Source: Magnetococcales bacterium
GTDB lineage: Bacteria > Pseudomonadota > Magnetococcia > Magnetococcales > Magnetaquicoccaceae
Assembly: GCA_015229095.1 (NCBI GenBank)
Contig: JADGCE010000024.1
Coordinates: 1-23,479 of the forward strand
DNA length: 23,479 bases
Direction: 5' to 3'
Shown: one piece after another, positions 1 to 8,182 of the stretch
Layout of the letters: every line of letters begins with the position of its first letter
How positions within the stretch are numbered: the stretch's first letter is position 1
Made by a program: the position numbers and the translations under genes
Notes under the pieces: generated by a model
Database searches by the model: none
What the model saw: the letters and a program-made list of their open reading frames with translations, nothing else
What the model was told of the DNA's origin: nothing

Positions 1-1232
1 TCGACGCTGGAGGCCGACAGATGGCTGATCTCGCCGGCAGCGGTCTGGCTCCGTTCGGCCAGCTTGCGCACCTCCGCCGCCACCACGGCAAAGCCCTTGC
101 CATGCTCACCGGCCCGGGCCGCTTCGATGGCGGCATTCAGGGCCAACAGATTGGTCTGCCGGGCAATCTCTTCGATAATACCGATTTTGGAGGCGATCTC
201 CCGCATGGCCTGCACGGCCTCGCCCACCGCCACCCCACCCTCTGCGGCATCCTTGGCGGCCTTTTGAGAAATGGTCTGGGTGGTGTTGGCGTTGTCGGTG
301 TTTTGCTGAATATTGGAGGACATCTCCTCCATGGAGGAGGAGGTCTCTTCGATGGCAGCGGCCTGCTGGGTGGCGCCCTGGGAAAGCGTTTGCGCCGTAT
401 CGGAAATCTCGGCACTGCCGACGGCGACCTGCTCGGCTGCAGACGATACCTCACCGATCACCTCGCGCAACTTGTCTGCCATGGATGACATACCCACCAA
501 CAGTTGCCCCAGTTCGTCCTGACGCTGCACATCGACACGAATCGTGAGATCGCCGGTGGAGAGCCGCCCCAATATGCCCACACAAGTTTTCAAGGGTTCG
601 GTGATGCTGCGGGTGATCCAATAAGCGACAACAACACCGAGCGCAACAACAAGCAATCCTGTGATCAGCAATATACGAGCAAGCATCTCCGATGTTTCAA
701 CAACATGCACCAATTTTTTTGCTGCCTCATCCACCTGATCTTTGCGTAATGGTTCCAGGGCGTTCCTCAATTTGCCGGAATCCTTGTCAAACGCCTCCAT
801 CACGACATCACCCGCTTCCTTGCTCTGCCCATAAGCCTCGACCATTTTTTTGCCTGTGTTGAGCAGTTTTTCAAATTCACTGCGAATTTCGTCTATTCGA
901 CGCAGTCCCTCCGGGTTATGTTCTTCCGTAAACATTTTTTGAAACCCGTCAATCCCCCCACGCACGCCTTTGGCAAATTCCATGGCCTCCTGTACCGCAC
1001 CGGGATTCCCCGTCAGGGATGCGTCGGTAAAAAACTGCTGGACTGCATTGACATGGCCAGACATCTGTTCCGCCGTGATGGCAAAGGGAACGCTCTCGTC
1101 GCGCACTTGTACCGCCAGCCTTTCCACATTTTTCACCTGGACCCAAAAAAAACCGAATGCGATGCAAACAGCCATGAGCACTGCGGAAAAACCCAAACTC
1201 AACCGGACCCCAATTCGCAGATTGTTCATCAT
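1..1232 (-). CDS. methyl-accepting chemotaxis protein (N-terminal part; runs off the left edge)
   Basis: Membrane chemoreceptor that senses a stimulus outside the membrane and controls the CheA kinase. Only the first 410 codons are present, and the frame stays open to the window edge. Visible parts in order: TM1 at about residues 13-32, a roughly 150-residue periplasmic helical region, TM2 at about 184-207, a HAMP region at about 208-260, a methylation helix with Gln/Glu-rich stretches near 288-312, and the signalling hairpin near 355-395 (core NLLALNAAIEAARAGEHGKG). The start is the first of two tandem ATG codons, at 1232; GGGAGG lies 7 nt upstream. The ligand cannot be told from sequence. 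The gene is 427 bp downstream of nuoN on the same strand, but hairpins and a candidate promoter lie between, so it is probably transcribed separately. The family is certain; the ligand and the missing C-terminus are unknown. Confidence 0.95.
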   Translation of the reverse strand, partial: MMNNLRIGVRLSLGFSAVLMAVCIAFGFFWVQVKNVERLAVQVRDESVPFAITAEQMSGHVNAVQQFFTDASLTGNPGAVQEAMEFAKGVRGGIDGFQKMFTEEHNPEGLRRIDEIRSEFEKLLNTGKKMVEAYGQSKEAGDVVMEAFDKDSGKLRNALEPLRKDQVDEAAKKLVHVVETSEMLARILLITGLLVVALGVVVAYWITRSITEPLKTCVGILGRLSTGDLTIRVDVQRQDELGQLLVGMSSMADKLREVIGEVSSAAEQVAVGSAEISDTAQTLSQGATQQAAAIEETSSSMEEMSSNIQQNTDNANTTQTISQKAAKDAAEGGVAVGEAVQAMREIASKIGIIEEIARQTNLLALNAAIEAARAGEHGKGFAVVAAEVRKLAERSQTAAGEISHLSASSV

Positions 1233-1344
1233 CGCACGCCCTCCCAGAAGGATCTAAGCAGAACTTTTATTGTTTAACAAGAATCTAAAGATACGTGATC
1301 GCCCCGAACTCCCTCCAGCCTTTTTGATGAGTGTGTGTTGACAT

Positions 1345-1358
1345 GCAAAAATTTTTGC
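1345..1358. repeat. 14-bp perfect palindrome
   Basis: GCAAAAATTTTTGC is perfectly self-complementary. It sits immediately before the folded repeat element and may be part of that unit. It lies about 110 bp upstream of the chemotaxis receptor start, so it could also be an operator. Nothing else supports a choice. Confidence 0.5.
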
Positions 1359-1363
1359 CAGGG

Positions 1364-1485
1364 TCTGGGGTGCGTCATGGCCCCCAGTGCCCCCAGTGGG
1401 TGTCCAGAGGGCAAAACCCTCTGGTGGGGTTCGGAGCAAAGCACCGAAACGAGTGGCAGGGGCTTTCGCCCCGCACCCCACCAGA
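1364..1485. repeat. multi-hairpin GC-rich repeat-like element
   Basis: A 9-bp outer helix, TGGGGTGCG (1366-1374) with CGCACCCCA (1472-1480), encloses several hairpins. CCAGAGGG (1404-1411) pairs with CCCTCTGG (1417-1424) across a 5-nt loop. TTCGG (1430-1434) pairs with CCGAA (1444-1448). GGGGC (1459-1463) pairs with GCCCC (1468-1472) across TTTC; its last base is shared with the outer helix. TCTGG (1364-1368) and CCAGA (1481-1485) offer an alternative outer pairing. Modules of this look are common as dispersed intergenic repeats in GC-rich Proteobacteria, from memory. A copy number cannot be seen from one window. Confidence 0.6.
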
Positions 1486-1529
1486 AGGGAACAATCCCCT
1501 CCTGAACCTCCCTGACAATTTTACATTAA

Positions 1530-1558
1530 ATTATATGTAGAAAATCGGCACACCCAAA
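1530..1558 (-). promoter_or_regulatory. candidate promoter for the chemotaxis receptor
   Basis: On the minus strand a perfect TATAAT -10 (1530-1535) is preceded, after a 16-nt spacer, by a weak -35 TTGGGT. A transcript from here would carry a leader of about 290 nt containing the whole folded repeat. The -35 is poor and the site overlaps a possible terminator stem, so this is tentative. Confidence 0.3.
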
Positions 1559-1583
1559 GAAGCCGCCTGATCAGGCTGTGCCG
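1541..1583 (-). terminator. possible rho-independent terminator of the nuo operon
   Basis: CGGCACA (1546-1552) pairs with TGTGCCG (1577-1583). The loop contains the palindrome GCCTGATCAGGC. On the minus strand the stem is followed by ATTTTC, a short T-run. It lies about 80 nt after the nuoN stop. The loop is long and the T-run short, so termination may be weak. Confidence 0.45.
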
Positions 1584-1608
1584 TTTGACTAGGAAGAGAG
1601 ATGCTACC

Positions 1609-1642
1609 GGGGCTTGGGGATGGAAACCACCCCCAACGCCCC
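1609..1642 (-). terminator. stem-loop just downstream of nuoN
   Basis: GGGGCTTGGGG (1609-1619) pairs with the 1631-1642 arm (CCCCAA, a bulged C, GCCCC), giving an 11-bp stem 18 nt after the nuoN stop. No T-run follows on the minus strand, so a 3'-end stabilising hairpin is as likely as a terminator. Confidence 0.4.
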
Positions 1643-1659
1643 ATAGGAACGCAAGCAGA

Positions 1660-3111
1660 CTACAGGAATGACTGTACCGTCGCTTGCGTCCAGGCCAGGA
1701 GCCGACCGGGGAAGAGGCCGGTGCCCAACACCACCAAGGCACTGATCAACAGTACCAACTGGTGTGACAACCCCACCTTCACGGCAAACGGCTCGCACGT
1801 CGGATCAAAGTAGATAATTTTGACAATGCGCAGATAGTAAAAGGCCCCGATGGCAGAAAAGAGCACGGCGATCACCGCCAGGGTGATCATGCCGGCATGC
1901 ACCGCTGCCATCAGGACATAGAGCTTGGCGATAAAGCCACCCAGGGGGGGGATGCCCGCCATGGAAAACATGAAGACCGCCATGAGAAAGGCCAACAAAG
2001 GACGCTCTTTGGCCAGTCCTGCATAATTCTGGATCTCATCCCCGACCCCACCCTTGTTGAGGACCAGCACCAGGCAGAAGGCCCCCAGGGACATAAAGAT
2101 ATAGATGGCCAGGTAAAAAAGCACCCCCTGCCGACCCAGGGCGTTGTCGGTGATGAGGCCGATGAGCAAAAATCCCACATGGCCGATGGAGGAGTAGGCC
2201 AACAGGCGTTTGATGTTGCTCTGGGCAATGGCACCCAGGGAACCGACCGCCAGGGAGATCACCGCCATCACCTGCAACATGGGGCCCCAATGGCCCTGCA
2301 GGGTGGCAAAACCCTCGAACAAAACCCGGAAAAAGGCCGAAAATGCAGCAATCTTCGGCATGATGGCGATGAAAGCGGTGACCGGCGTGGGGGCCCCCTC
2401 ATAGACATCCGGGGCCCACATGTGAAAGGGAGCCGCAGCCACCTTGAAGCTGATGCCGATCACCACAAAGGCCGCCCCCATCACCGCCACCGGGCTGACA
2501 TGGTCAGCCGCCTTCAGGATGGTCGCCACGTCATGGATCACGGTGGTGCCGGTGGCCCCATAAACCAGGCTGATGCCGTACAACAAAATGCCCGAAGCCA
2601 ACGAGCCCAGGACAAAATATTTCAGCCCCGCCTCCGAGGAGCGCAGCTGATCCCGTTGATAGGCCGCCAGGACATAGATGGGCAGGGACATCAACTCCAG
2701 ACCCAGATAGAGCACCAGAAAGCTGCCTGCCGACACCATGGTCATGGCACCCAGCAGGGAGAAGAGCGAAAGGACAAAATATTCACCGCTCTCCAGGGCA
2801 TGCTGGCGCAAAAAGTCCCCGGCCATGAGCAGGGGGAAGGCCGTCGCCACCAACAGCAGCAATTTCATGAAGCGGGCCAACTGGTCATCGATAAAATGGC
2901 CACCCAGCGTGGTGGAGGGGGGCACCCCGGAGGAAAGGCTCACCATCGCGAAGGCCACCAGCGCGATACCGGCGATGGCCCAGGTCGCGATGCGCCCACG
3001 GGACTCTTTCCCCAACCAGGCACTCATCAGCAACAGAGTCATGGCCAGCAGCGACAGCCCAATCTCTGGCAACAACAAGACCAATTTTATATCCGGTAGA
3101 GGGCTAGCCAT
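1660..3111 (-). CDS. nuoN: NADH-quinone oxidoreductase subunit N
   Basis: Membrane-arm, antiporter-like subunit of complex I that takes part in proton translocation coupled to NADH oxidation. The 483 residues are almost entirely hydrophobic helices and match the usual NuoN length. Family landmarks are Glu139 in GLELMSLP, Lys223 in GISFKVAAAPFHMWAPDVYE, the following APTPVTAFIAIMPK stretch with Lys253, and a C-terminal PPLGGFIAKLY segment. The start is ATG with a purine-rich AAAGAGA directly before it. It is the last gene of the operon, 75 bp after nuoM, and ends with TAG followed by hairpins. Nothing looks truncated. Confidence 0.97.
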   Translation of the reverse strand: MASPLPDIKLVLLLPEIGLSLLAMTLLLMSAWLGKESRGRIATWAIAGIALVAFAMVSLSSGVPPSTTLGGHFIDDQLARFMKLLLLVATAFPLLMAGDFLRQHALESGEYFVLSLFSLLGAMTMVSAGSFLVLYLGLELMSLPIYVLAAYQRDQLRSSEAGLKYFVLGSLASGILLYGISLVYGATGTTVIHDVATILKAADHVSPVAVMGAAFVVIGISFKVAAAPFHMWAPDVYEGAPTPVTAFIAIMPKIAAFSAFFRVLFEGFATLQGHWGPMLQVMAVISLAVGSLGAIAQSNIKRLLAYSSIGHVGFLLIGLITDNALGRQGVLFYLAIYIFMSLGAFCLVLVLNKGGVGDEIQNYAGLAKERPLLAFLMAVFMFSMAGIPPLGGFIAKLYVLMAAVHAGMITLAVIAVLFSAIGAFYYLRIVKIIYFDPTCEPFAVKVGLSHQLVLLISALVVLGTGLFPGRLLAWTQATVQSFL

Positions 3112-3186
3112 TCTCTTTCAGTGCTCCACTGCTGATCTCGTTCGTAAAAACAGGTATTGACGACCGCACCGTCTCCCTGGCCCCTG

Positions 3187-4668
3187 TCAAAAGAGGGCCA
3201 GTGCGGCAGATCCCGCCTTGATGGTGTTTGCTTGAATCAACAACTGCTCCACCGAGGCGTGCATCATGTTTAAAAACGGGGCGGGATAAAAGCCGATCCA
3301 GAAGACCAGGATCAGCAGGGGGATGAAGATGGCGATCTCCCGACTGTTCACATCCCGCAGGGCCGCCACTTCGTCGTTGGCCACCACCCCGAACAGCACC
3401 TTTTTGAACATCCATAACATGTAGGCGGCTCCCAAAACCAAGCCGGTGGCCGCCACCACCGCCACCCCTTTGTTGGCCAGGTAGGCCCCCAACAGGATCA
3501 GGAATTCGCCGATAAAGCCGTTGGTGCCCGGCAATCCCACCGAAGACATGGTGAAGACCATGAAGATCACCGCATAGATGGGCATCCGATGGGCGATACC
3601 GCCAAAACGGGCGATCTCCCGGGTGTGCATCCGGTCATAGATCACCCCCACCAACAGGAAGAGGGCCGCCGCCGTGATGCCATGGTTGACCATCTGCAAG
3701 ATACCCCCCTCCAGCCCCTGCTGGTTGTAGGCAAACAGGCCGATGGTGACAAAACCCATATGGGAGACCGACGAGTAGGCGATGAGCTTTTTCAAATCCT
3801 TCTGCATCAAGGCCACCAGGGCGGTGTAGACGATGGCCACCAGGGAGAGGGCGAAGATGAAGGGCACAAAAAAGCGCGAGGCATCGGGCAGGATCGGCAG
3901 GGAAAAGCGCAAAAAGCCATAGGCACCCATCTTCAACAGCACCCCGGCCAGGATCACTGAGCCGGCGGTGGGGGCCTCCACATGGGCGTCGGGCAACCAG
4001 GTGTGCACCGGCCACATGGGCACCTTGACGGCGAAGGAGGAGAAGAGTCCCAAAAAGAGCCACACCTGCATGGCAAACGAGAAGGGGAGGGCCATCAGGG
4101 CTGGAATGGAGAAGGTGTTGCCCTTGTAGCCCATGACCAGAATGGCGATCAGCATCAGCACCGAGCCGGTCAAGGTGTACAGGAAAAATTTGAAGGCCGC
4201 ATAGACCCGGTTTTTACCGCCCCACACCCCGATCAGCAGGAACATGGGGATCAGCATGGCCTCCCAGAGGATGTAGAAGAGGATAAAATCCAGGGCGCAG
4301 AAGACGCCGATGACAAAGCTTTCCAGGGCCAGAAAGGCCACCATGTAGGCTTTGACCTGTTTCTGGATGCTCTCCCAGGAGGCCAGGATGCAGAGGGGCA
4401 TCAGGAAGGCGGTCAGCAGCACGAAGGGGAGGCTGATGCCATCCACACCCATGCGGTAGGCGATGCCATACGCGGGCAGCCAGGCCACCTCTTCCAGAAA
4501 CTGGAAGGCCGGCGAGCTGGGATCAAACCCACTCAGCAAACGCAGGCTCAGGAAAAAGGTCACCAGGGTTGTGCCCAGTGCCCAAATGCGGGCTGCCCGA
4601 TCTCCTTGGATGCCGAAGAACAGAACCAGTGCACCGATCAATGGAAGAAATGTGACCAAACTCAGCAT
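3187..4668 (-). CDS. nuoM: NADH-quinone oxidoreductase subunit M
   Basis: Second antiporter-like proton-pumping subunit of the complex I membrane arm. At 493 residues it has normal NuoM length with about 14 hydrophobic segments. Key charged residues are in place: Glu136 in YILWEAMLIPMF, Lys215 in FAVKVPMWPVHTWLPDAH, and Lys246 in GVLLKMGAYG. The segment HTWLPDAHVEAPTAGSVILA is the family signature. It lies between nuoL (110 bp upstream) and nuoN (75 bp downstream). No strong ribosome binding site precedes the ATG; GGCGGGA is about 11 nt away. Confidence 0.97.
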   Translation of the reverse strand: MLSLVTFLPLIGALVLFFGIQGDRAARIWALGTTLVTFFLSLRLLSGFDPSSPAFQFLEEVAWLPAYGIAYRMGVDGISLPFVLLTAFLMPLCILASWESIQKQVKAYMVAFLALESFVIGVFCALDFILFYILWEAMLIPMFLLIGVWGGKNRVYAAFKFFLYTLTGSVLMLIAILVMGYKGNTFSIPALMALPFSFAMQVWLFLGLFSSFAVKVPMWPVHTWLPDAHVEAPTAGSVILAGVLLKMGAYGFLRFSLPILPDASRFFVPFIFALSLVAIVYTALVALMQKDLKKLIAYSSVSHMGFVTIGLFAYNQQGLEGGILQMVNHGITAAALFLLVGVIYDRMHTREIARFGGIAHRMPIYAVIFMVFTMSSVGLPGTNGFIGEFLILLGAYLANKGVAVVAATGLVLGAAYMLWMFKKVLFGVVANDEVAALRDVNSREIAIFIPLLILVFWIGFYPAPFLNMMHASVEQLLIQANTIKAGSAALALF

Positions 4669-4778
4669 TGCCCAATCGTCCCGCCTGTTGTTAATAGATA
4701 ACCGTTGCCAGGGGAGCGCGCCAACCGCCCTCTCCCTTTTCGCAGGCCGCTCCGGACGGACCGGGGCGGGCCTGGGGC

Positions 4779-6692
4779 TCAGGTATACAGTGACATCAAG
4801 ACCAACACCCCAATCAACATGGCAAAGGCATAGTGATAGACATAACCGGTCTGCAGGGTGCGCAACTGCTGCGCCAACCGCGCACAGACCGCCGCCACCC
4901 CGTTCACACAGCCATCGACAATGCCTTCATCGCCGGTATGCCACAACCCCTCACCCACCCGCCTGGCGGTCTGCACGAACAGACGGTCATAGAGGCGGTC
5001 AAAGTACCAGGCATTCAGGAGAAACCGGTAGGTTTTCTGGAAATGACCGGCAATGATGGCGGGAAGGCCCGGCATTTTGATATAGAGCAGATAGGCCGCG
5101 CTCAAACCGATCAGGAACATGGCAAACGGCGACCATTTGACCCAGGCACTGACATGATGGGCATGCTCCATGGCATCGTGCCCCGGGGCCAGGAAGATGG
5201 CCGATTTGAACCAGCCCAGATGGGTCATGGGTGACCCCAACACCCCGGAGAAGAGCGCCCCCAGCGCCAACACCATCAGGGGCAGCAACATGACCCAGGG
5301 GGACTCTTTGGCATGGTCATAGCTGTGATGATCGGCGGGATGACCATGGAACGTCATGAAGATCAAACGGAACGAATAGAAGGTGGTCAGCACGGCGGCG
5401 GCCATCCCCAGCACCCATGCCAGGGTGCCCACCGGCGTATGGGCCGCATAGGCCGCCTCCAGGATGGCATCCTTGGAATAGAAGCCGGCCAGATAGGGAA
5501 AGCCGGTGAGGGCCAGGGTGCCGATCATCATCACGGTATAGGTGATGGGAATCTTTTTCCGCAGACCGCCCATCTTGCGCATATCCTGCTCATGGTGCAT
5601 GGAGTAGATCACCGCGCCAGCACTGAGGAAGAGCAGGGCCTTGAAAAAGGCATGGGTCATCAGATGGAAGATGGCCGCCGCATAGGCGGAGACCCCGGCG
5701 GCAAAAAACATGTATCCCAACTGGGAACAGGTGGAGTAGGCGATCACCCGCTTGATATCGTTTTGCACCAACCCCACCGTAGCGGCAAAGAAGGCGGTGG
5801 TGGCGCCCACCAGGGTCACAACCCCCAGGGCTGTGGGGGAGAGTTCAAAGAGGGGGGAGGCCCGGCAGACCATGAAGACACCGGCGGTCACCATGGTGGC
5901 GGCGTGGATCAGGGCCGAGACGGGGGTCGGGCCCTCCATGGCATCCGGCAACCAGGTGTGCAGGATAAACTGGGCCGATTTGCCCATGGCGCCCATGAAG
6001 AGCAGCAGGCAGATGAGGGTGATGGTATCCACCGGTCCCCAGAAGAGAAAATCCACCGTCGGCGCAAACTGGCCGGTGCCGGCCATCCGAAAGACGGTGG
6101 CATAATCCAGGCTGTGAAAGACCTGATAAATGGTAAAAATACCCAGGGCAAAGCCGAAGTCCGCCACCCGGTTGACCAGAAAGGCTTTCATGGCGGCGTT
6201 GCAGGCCGACTCTTTCTTGAACCAAAAACCGATCAGCAGATAGGAGGCCAACCCCACCCCTTCCCAACCGAAAAAGAGCTGCAAAAAGCTGTCACCGGTG
6301 ATCAGCATCAGCATGGCGAAGGTGAAGAGGGAGAGATAGCTGAAAAAGCGGGGCTGGTCGGGATCTTCCGCCATGTAGCCCACCGAATAGATATGGATCA
6401 GGGTGGAGATGCCGGAGACCACGATCAGCATGACGGCGGTGAGGCGGTCGATCAGCAGTCCGAAGGAGACCCGGAAATCCCCGGAGACGATCCAGCTCCA
6501 CACCTCTTGACGGATCGGCTCTCCATCCCCCACGGCAATGGCGAAAAAGGTCTGGATGGCCAGCGCCGCCGATACCGACATGCCGGCGATGGTGACAAGG
6601 CGGGCCAGGGCGTTACCCAGAAAGCGTCCGAACAGGCCAGCAATCAGCGAGCCGAACAGGGGTGCCAAGACTATCAGGAGATGTTTGCTCAT
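4779..6692 (-). CDS. nuoL: NADH-quinone oxidoreductase subunit L
   Basis: Distal antiporter-like subunit of complex I, which also carries the long lateral helix that runs along the membrane arm. The 637 residues are near the usual 610-660. Landmarks are Glu144 in FFGWEGVGLASYLLIGFW, Asp178 in NRVADFGF, Lys238 in MGKSAQFILHTWLPDAMEG and the PTPVSALIHAATMVTAGV stretch. A hydrophilic segment followed by a final hydrophobic helix at the C-terminus fits the lateral helix and TM16. It starts 21 bp after nuoK ends. Confidence 0.97.
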   Translation of the reverse strand: MSKHLLIVLAPLFGSLIAGLFGRFLGNALARLVTIAGMSVSAALAIQTFFAIAVGDGEPIRQEVWSWIVSGDFRVSFGLLIDRLTAVMLIVVSGISTLIHIYSVGYMAEDPDQPRFFSYLSLFTFAMLMLITGDSFLQLFFGWEGVGLASYLLIGFWFKKESACNAAMKAFLVNRVADFGFALGIFTIYQVFHSLDYATVFRMAGTGQFAPTVDFLFWGPVDTITLICLLLFMGAMGKSAQFILHTWLPDAMEGPTPVSALIHAATMVTAGVFMVCRASPLFELSPTALGVVTLVGATTAFFAATVGLVQNDIKRVIAYSTCSQLGYMFFAAGVSAYAAAIFHLMTHAFFKALLFLSAGAVIYSMHHEQDMRKMGGLRKKIPITYTVMMIGTLALTGFPYLAGFYSKDAILEAAYAAHTPVGTLAWVLGMAAAVLTTFYSFRLIFMTFHGHPADHHSYDHAKESPWVMLLPLMVLALGALFSGVLGSPMTHLGWFKSAIFLAPGHDAMEHAHHVSAWVKWSPFAMFLIGLSAAYLLYIKMPGLPAIIAGHFQKTYRFLLNAWYFDRLYDRLFVQTARRVGEGLWHTGDEGIVDGCVNGVAAVCARLAQQLRTLQTGYVYHYAFAMLIGVLVLMSLYT

Positions 6693-6713
6693 CGTTTCAA
6701 CGGCCTCACTGGC

Positions 6714-7016
6714 TCAACCTTTTAGGGAATCAATCTGTTCCACATCAATCGTGGCCCGGTTACGGAAAAAGGACACCAGGATTGCCAGACCGATCGCCGC
6801 TTCCGCAGCGGCGACCGCCAGAACAAAAAAGGTGAAAATCTGCCCGGAAACATCGCCATTATAATGGGAAAAGGCCACAAAATTCACATTCACGGAGAGG
6901 AGTATCAGCTCGATACTCATCAGGATGATGATGACGTTGCGCCGGTTCAAAAAGATGCCAAAGACCCCGATCGTAAACAGCAGGGCACCCAACACCAGAT
7001 AATGATGCAGTGACAT
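6714..7016 (-). CDS. nuoK: NADH-quinone oxidoreductase subunit K
   Basis: Small three-helix membrane subunit (MrpC-like) of complex I, placed between NuoJ and NuoN in the proton path. At 100 residues it is exactly the usual size. The two conserved membrane glutamates are at Glu36 (in ILMSIELILLSVN) and Glu72 (in VAAAEAAIGLAIL), the same positions as in E. coli NuoK. It starts 3 bp after the nuoJ stop, which suggests translational coupling. Confidence 0.97.
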   Translation of the reverse strand: MSLHHYLVLGALLFTIGVFGIFLNRRNVIIILMSIELILLSVNVNFVAFSHYNGDVSGQIFTFFVLAVAAAEAAIGLAILVSFFRNRATIDVEQIDSLKG

Positions 7017-7019
7017 GGG

Positions 7020-7613
7020 TTACGCTCCTTCCCCAGGTTGCCGTTGCACATATTCCACCGCTTCCGCACGGGTACGGGCCAACTGCTGACCGATATCCTG
7101 CCGTTTGGGGGCACTCCGCCGTTCCCGCAGGGTCAGCACCACCGCCCCCACCAGGGCCACCAGCAAAATCAGGGAGGCCAGTTCAAAGGGGTAGAGATAT
7201 TGGGTATAGAGGGCGCGTCCGATGGCCAGGGTATTGCTTACCGGCTGGGCGGTCGTCTCGGTATGGGTGGCATGGCTGTGGGAGAGCACCACCACCAGCT
7301 CCACCAGAATCACCAGCCCCACCGCCAGACCCATGGGCAGATGGTTGATGGCCTGCTGGCGCACATCCGTCACATCCATGTCCAGCATCATGACCACAAA
7401 CATGAAGAGGACCGCCACCGCGCCCATGTAGACCATCACCAGCAAAACCGCCAGGAATTCCGCCCCCAGCAGCACAAAGAGGGCCGCCGTGGAGAAAAAG
7501 GTCAGGATCAAAAACAGCACCGAATGCACCTGGTTGCGGCTGCTGATGACCCCCACCGCTGCCAGGGCCGTGACCGCTGCAAACATATAGAAAATGAGAT
7601 CTGCCACCATCAT
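7020..7613 (-). CDS. nuoJ: NADH-quinone oxidoreductase subunit J
   Basis: Five-helix membrane subunit of complex I. Its third helix undergoes the pi-bulge rearrangement thought to gate the proton path. The protein has 197 residues with hydrophobic segments across about 1-165 and a charged C-terminal tail. The conserved VMVYMGAVAVLFMFVVMML stretch at about 59-77 marks the family. Two tandem ATG codons (7613 and 7610) can serve as start; a GAGAG upstream fits the second slightly better. It lies 37 bp after nuoI and 3 bp before nuoK. Confidence 0.95.
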   Translation of the reverse strand: MMVADLIFYMFAAVTALAAVGVISSRNQVHSVLFLILTFFSTAALFVLLGAEFLAVLLVMVYMGAVAVLFMFVVMMLDMDVTDVRQQAINHLPMGLAVGLVILVELVVVLSHSHATHTETTAQPVSNTLAIGRALYTQYLYPFELASLILLVALVGAVVLTLRERRSAPKRQDIGQQLARTRAEAVEYVQRQPGEGA

Positions 7614-7650
7614 CGCTCTCGTCTACTCCCCTAACAATGGCCCGTGTTTT

Positions 7651-8145
7651 TTAACGGTATGGCGCATCTTGGGCCAGGTTGGCATCGATCTGCACCTTCC
7701 AACGGTCATAATTGTCCAGCAATTTTTTCTTGTCGTAGACCAGGGCATCCCGGGTCTCCGTGTAAAACTCCACATTCGGCCCCATAACGATGGCATCCAC
7801 CGGACAGGCCTCCTGACAAAAGCCGCAATAGATACATTTGGCGTTGTCGATGTCGTAGACCCGGGTGAGCCGTTTGCTCGCCGTACTGTTGGGATCGATC
7901 TCGATAAAGATGGCCTGCGCCGGGCAGACAATCTCGCACAGTTTGCAGGCGACGCAACGCTCCTCCCCCTTCTCATCCCGCCGCAGGGCATGCTCACCCC
8001 GGAAACGGGGGGACTGGGGAATCCGTTCATCGGGATACTGCACGGTAATATTGGGCTTGAAAAAATAGCGCAGGGTAACGGCCATACCAGCGGCCAACTC
8101 CCGCAGCGCAAAGATATCCGCCCACTCTTTCAAAGCAACACGCAT
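7651..8145 (-). CDS. nuoI: NADH-quinone oxidoreductase subunit I (two 4Fe-4S clusters)
   Basis: Ferredoxin-like subunit that passes electrons through clusters N6a and N6b to N2 in NuoB. The protein has 164 residues. Two CxxCxxCxxxC motifs are visible: Cys64, 67, 70, 74 (RCVACKLCEIVCP) and Cys104, 107, 110, 114 (KCIYCGFCQEACP). The N-terminal amphipathic part (LRYFFKPNITVQYP) that lies on the membrane is present. The reading frame is open further up to a TTG at 8196 inside nuoH. I chose ATG at 8145 because GGAG sits 7 nt before it. The start is then 37 bp after nuoH. Confidence 0.96.
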   Translation of the reverse strand: MRVALKEWADIFALRELAAGMAVTLRYFFKPNITVQYPDERIPQSPRFRGEHALRRDEKGEERCVACKLCEIVCPAQAIFIEIDPNSTASKRLTRVYDIDNAKCIYCGFCQEACPVDAIVMGPNVEFYTETRDALVYDKKKLLDNYDRWKVQIDANLAQDAPYR

Positions 8146-8182
8146 GGCTCTTCTCCGCAGCTTGGCTGCTCCACCGTCATTA

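Larger units (their letters stand above)
1233..1659. other. intergenic region between nuoN and the chemotaxis receptor
   Basis: No convincing gene is seen here. Read on the minus strand, it holds a hairpin just after the nuoN stop, a second hairpin followed by a short T-run, an AT-rich stretch with a perfect TATAAT, a multi-stem GC-rich repeat element (about 1364-1485), a 14-bp palindrome (1345-1358) and the ribosome binding site of the chemotaxis gene. Short open frames crossing it have no recognisable product and overlap the folded repeat. Confidence 0.7.

Noticed and set aside
1331..1540. Small plus-strand open frame across the folded repeat element
   Set aside because: It merely translates the hairpin arms and has no ribosome binding site or family resemblance.
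1897..3099. Plus-strand open frame (400 codons) opposite nuoN
   Set aside because: Same antisense composition effect; no family match.
5313..6725. Plus-strand open frame (470 codons) opposite nuoL
   Set aside because: Extreme Gly/His/Gln/Asp composition is the complement of a hydrophobic membrane protein; no evidence of a gene.
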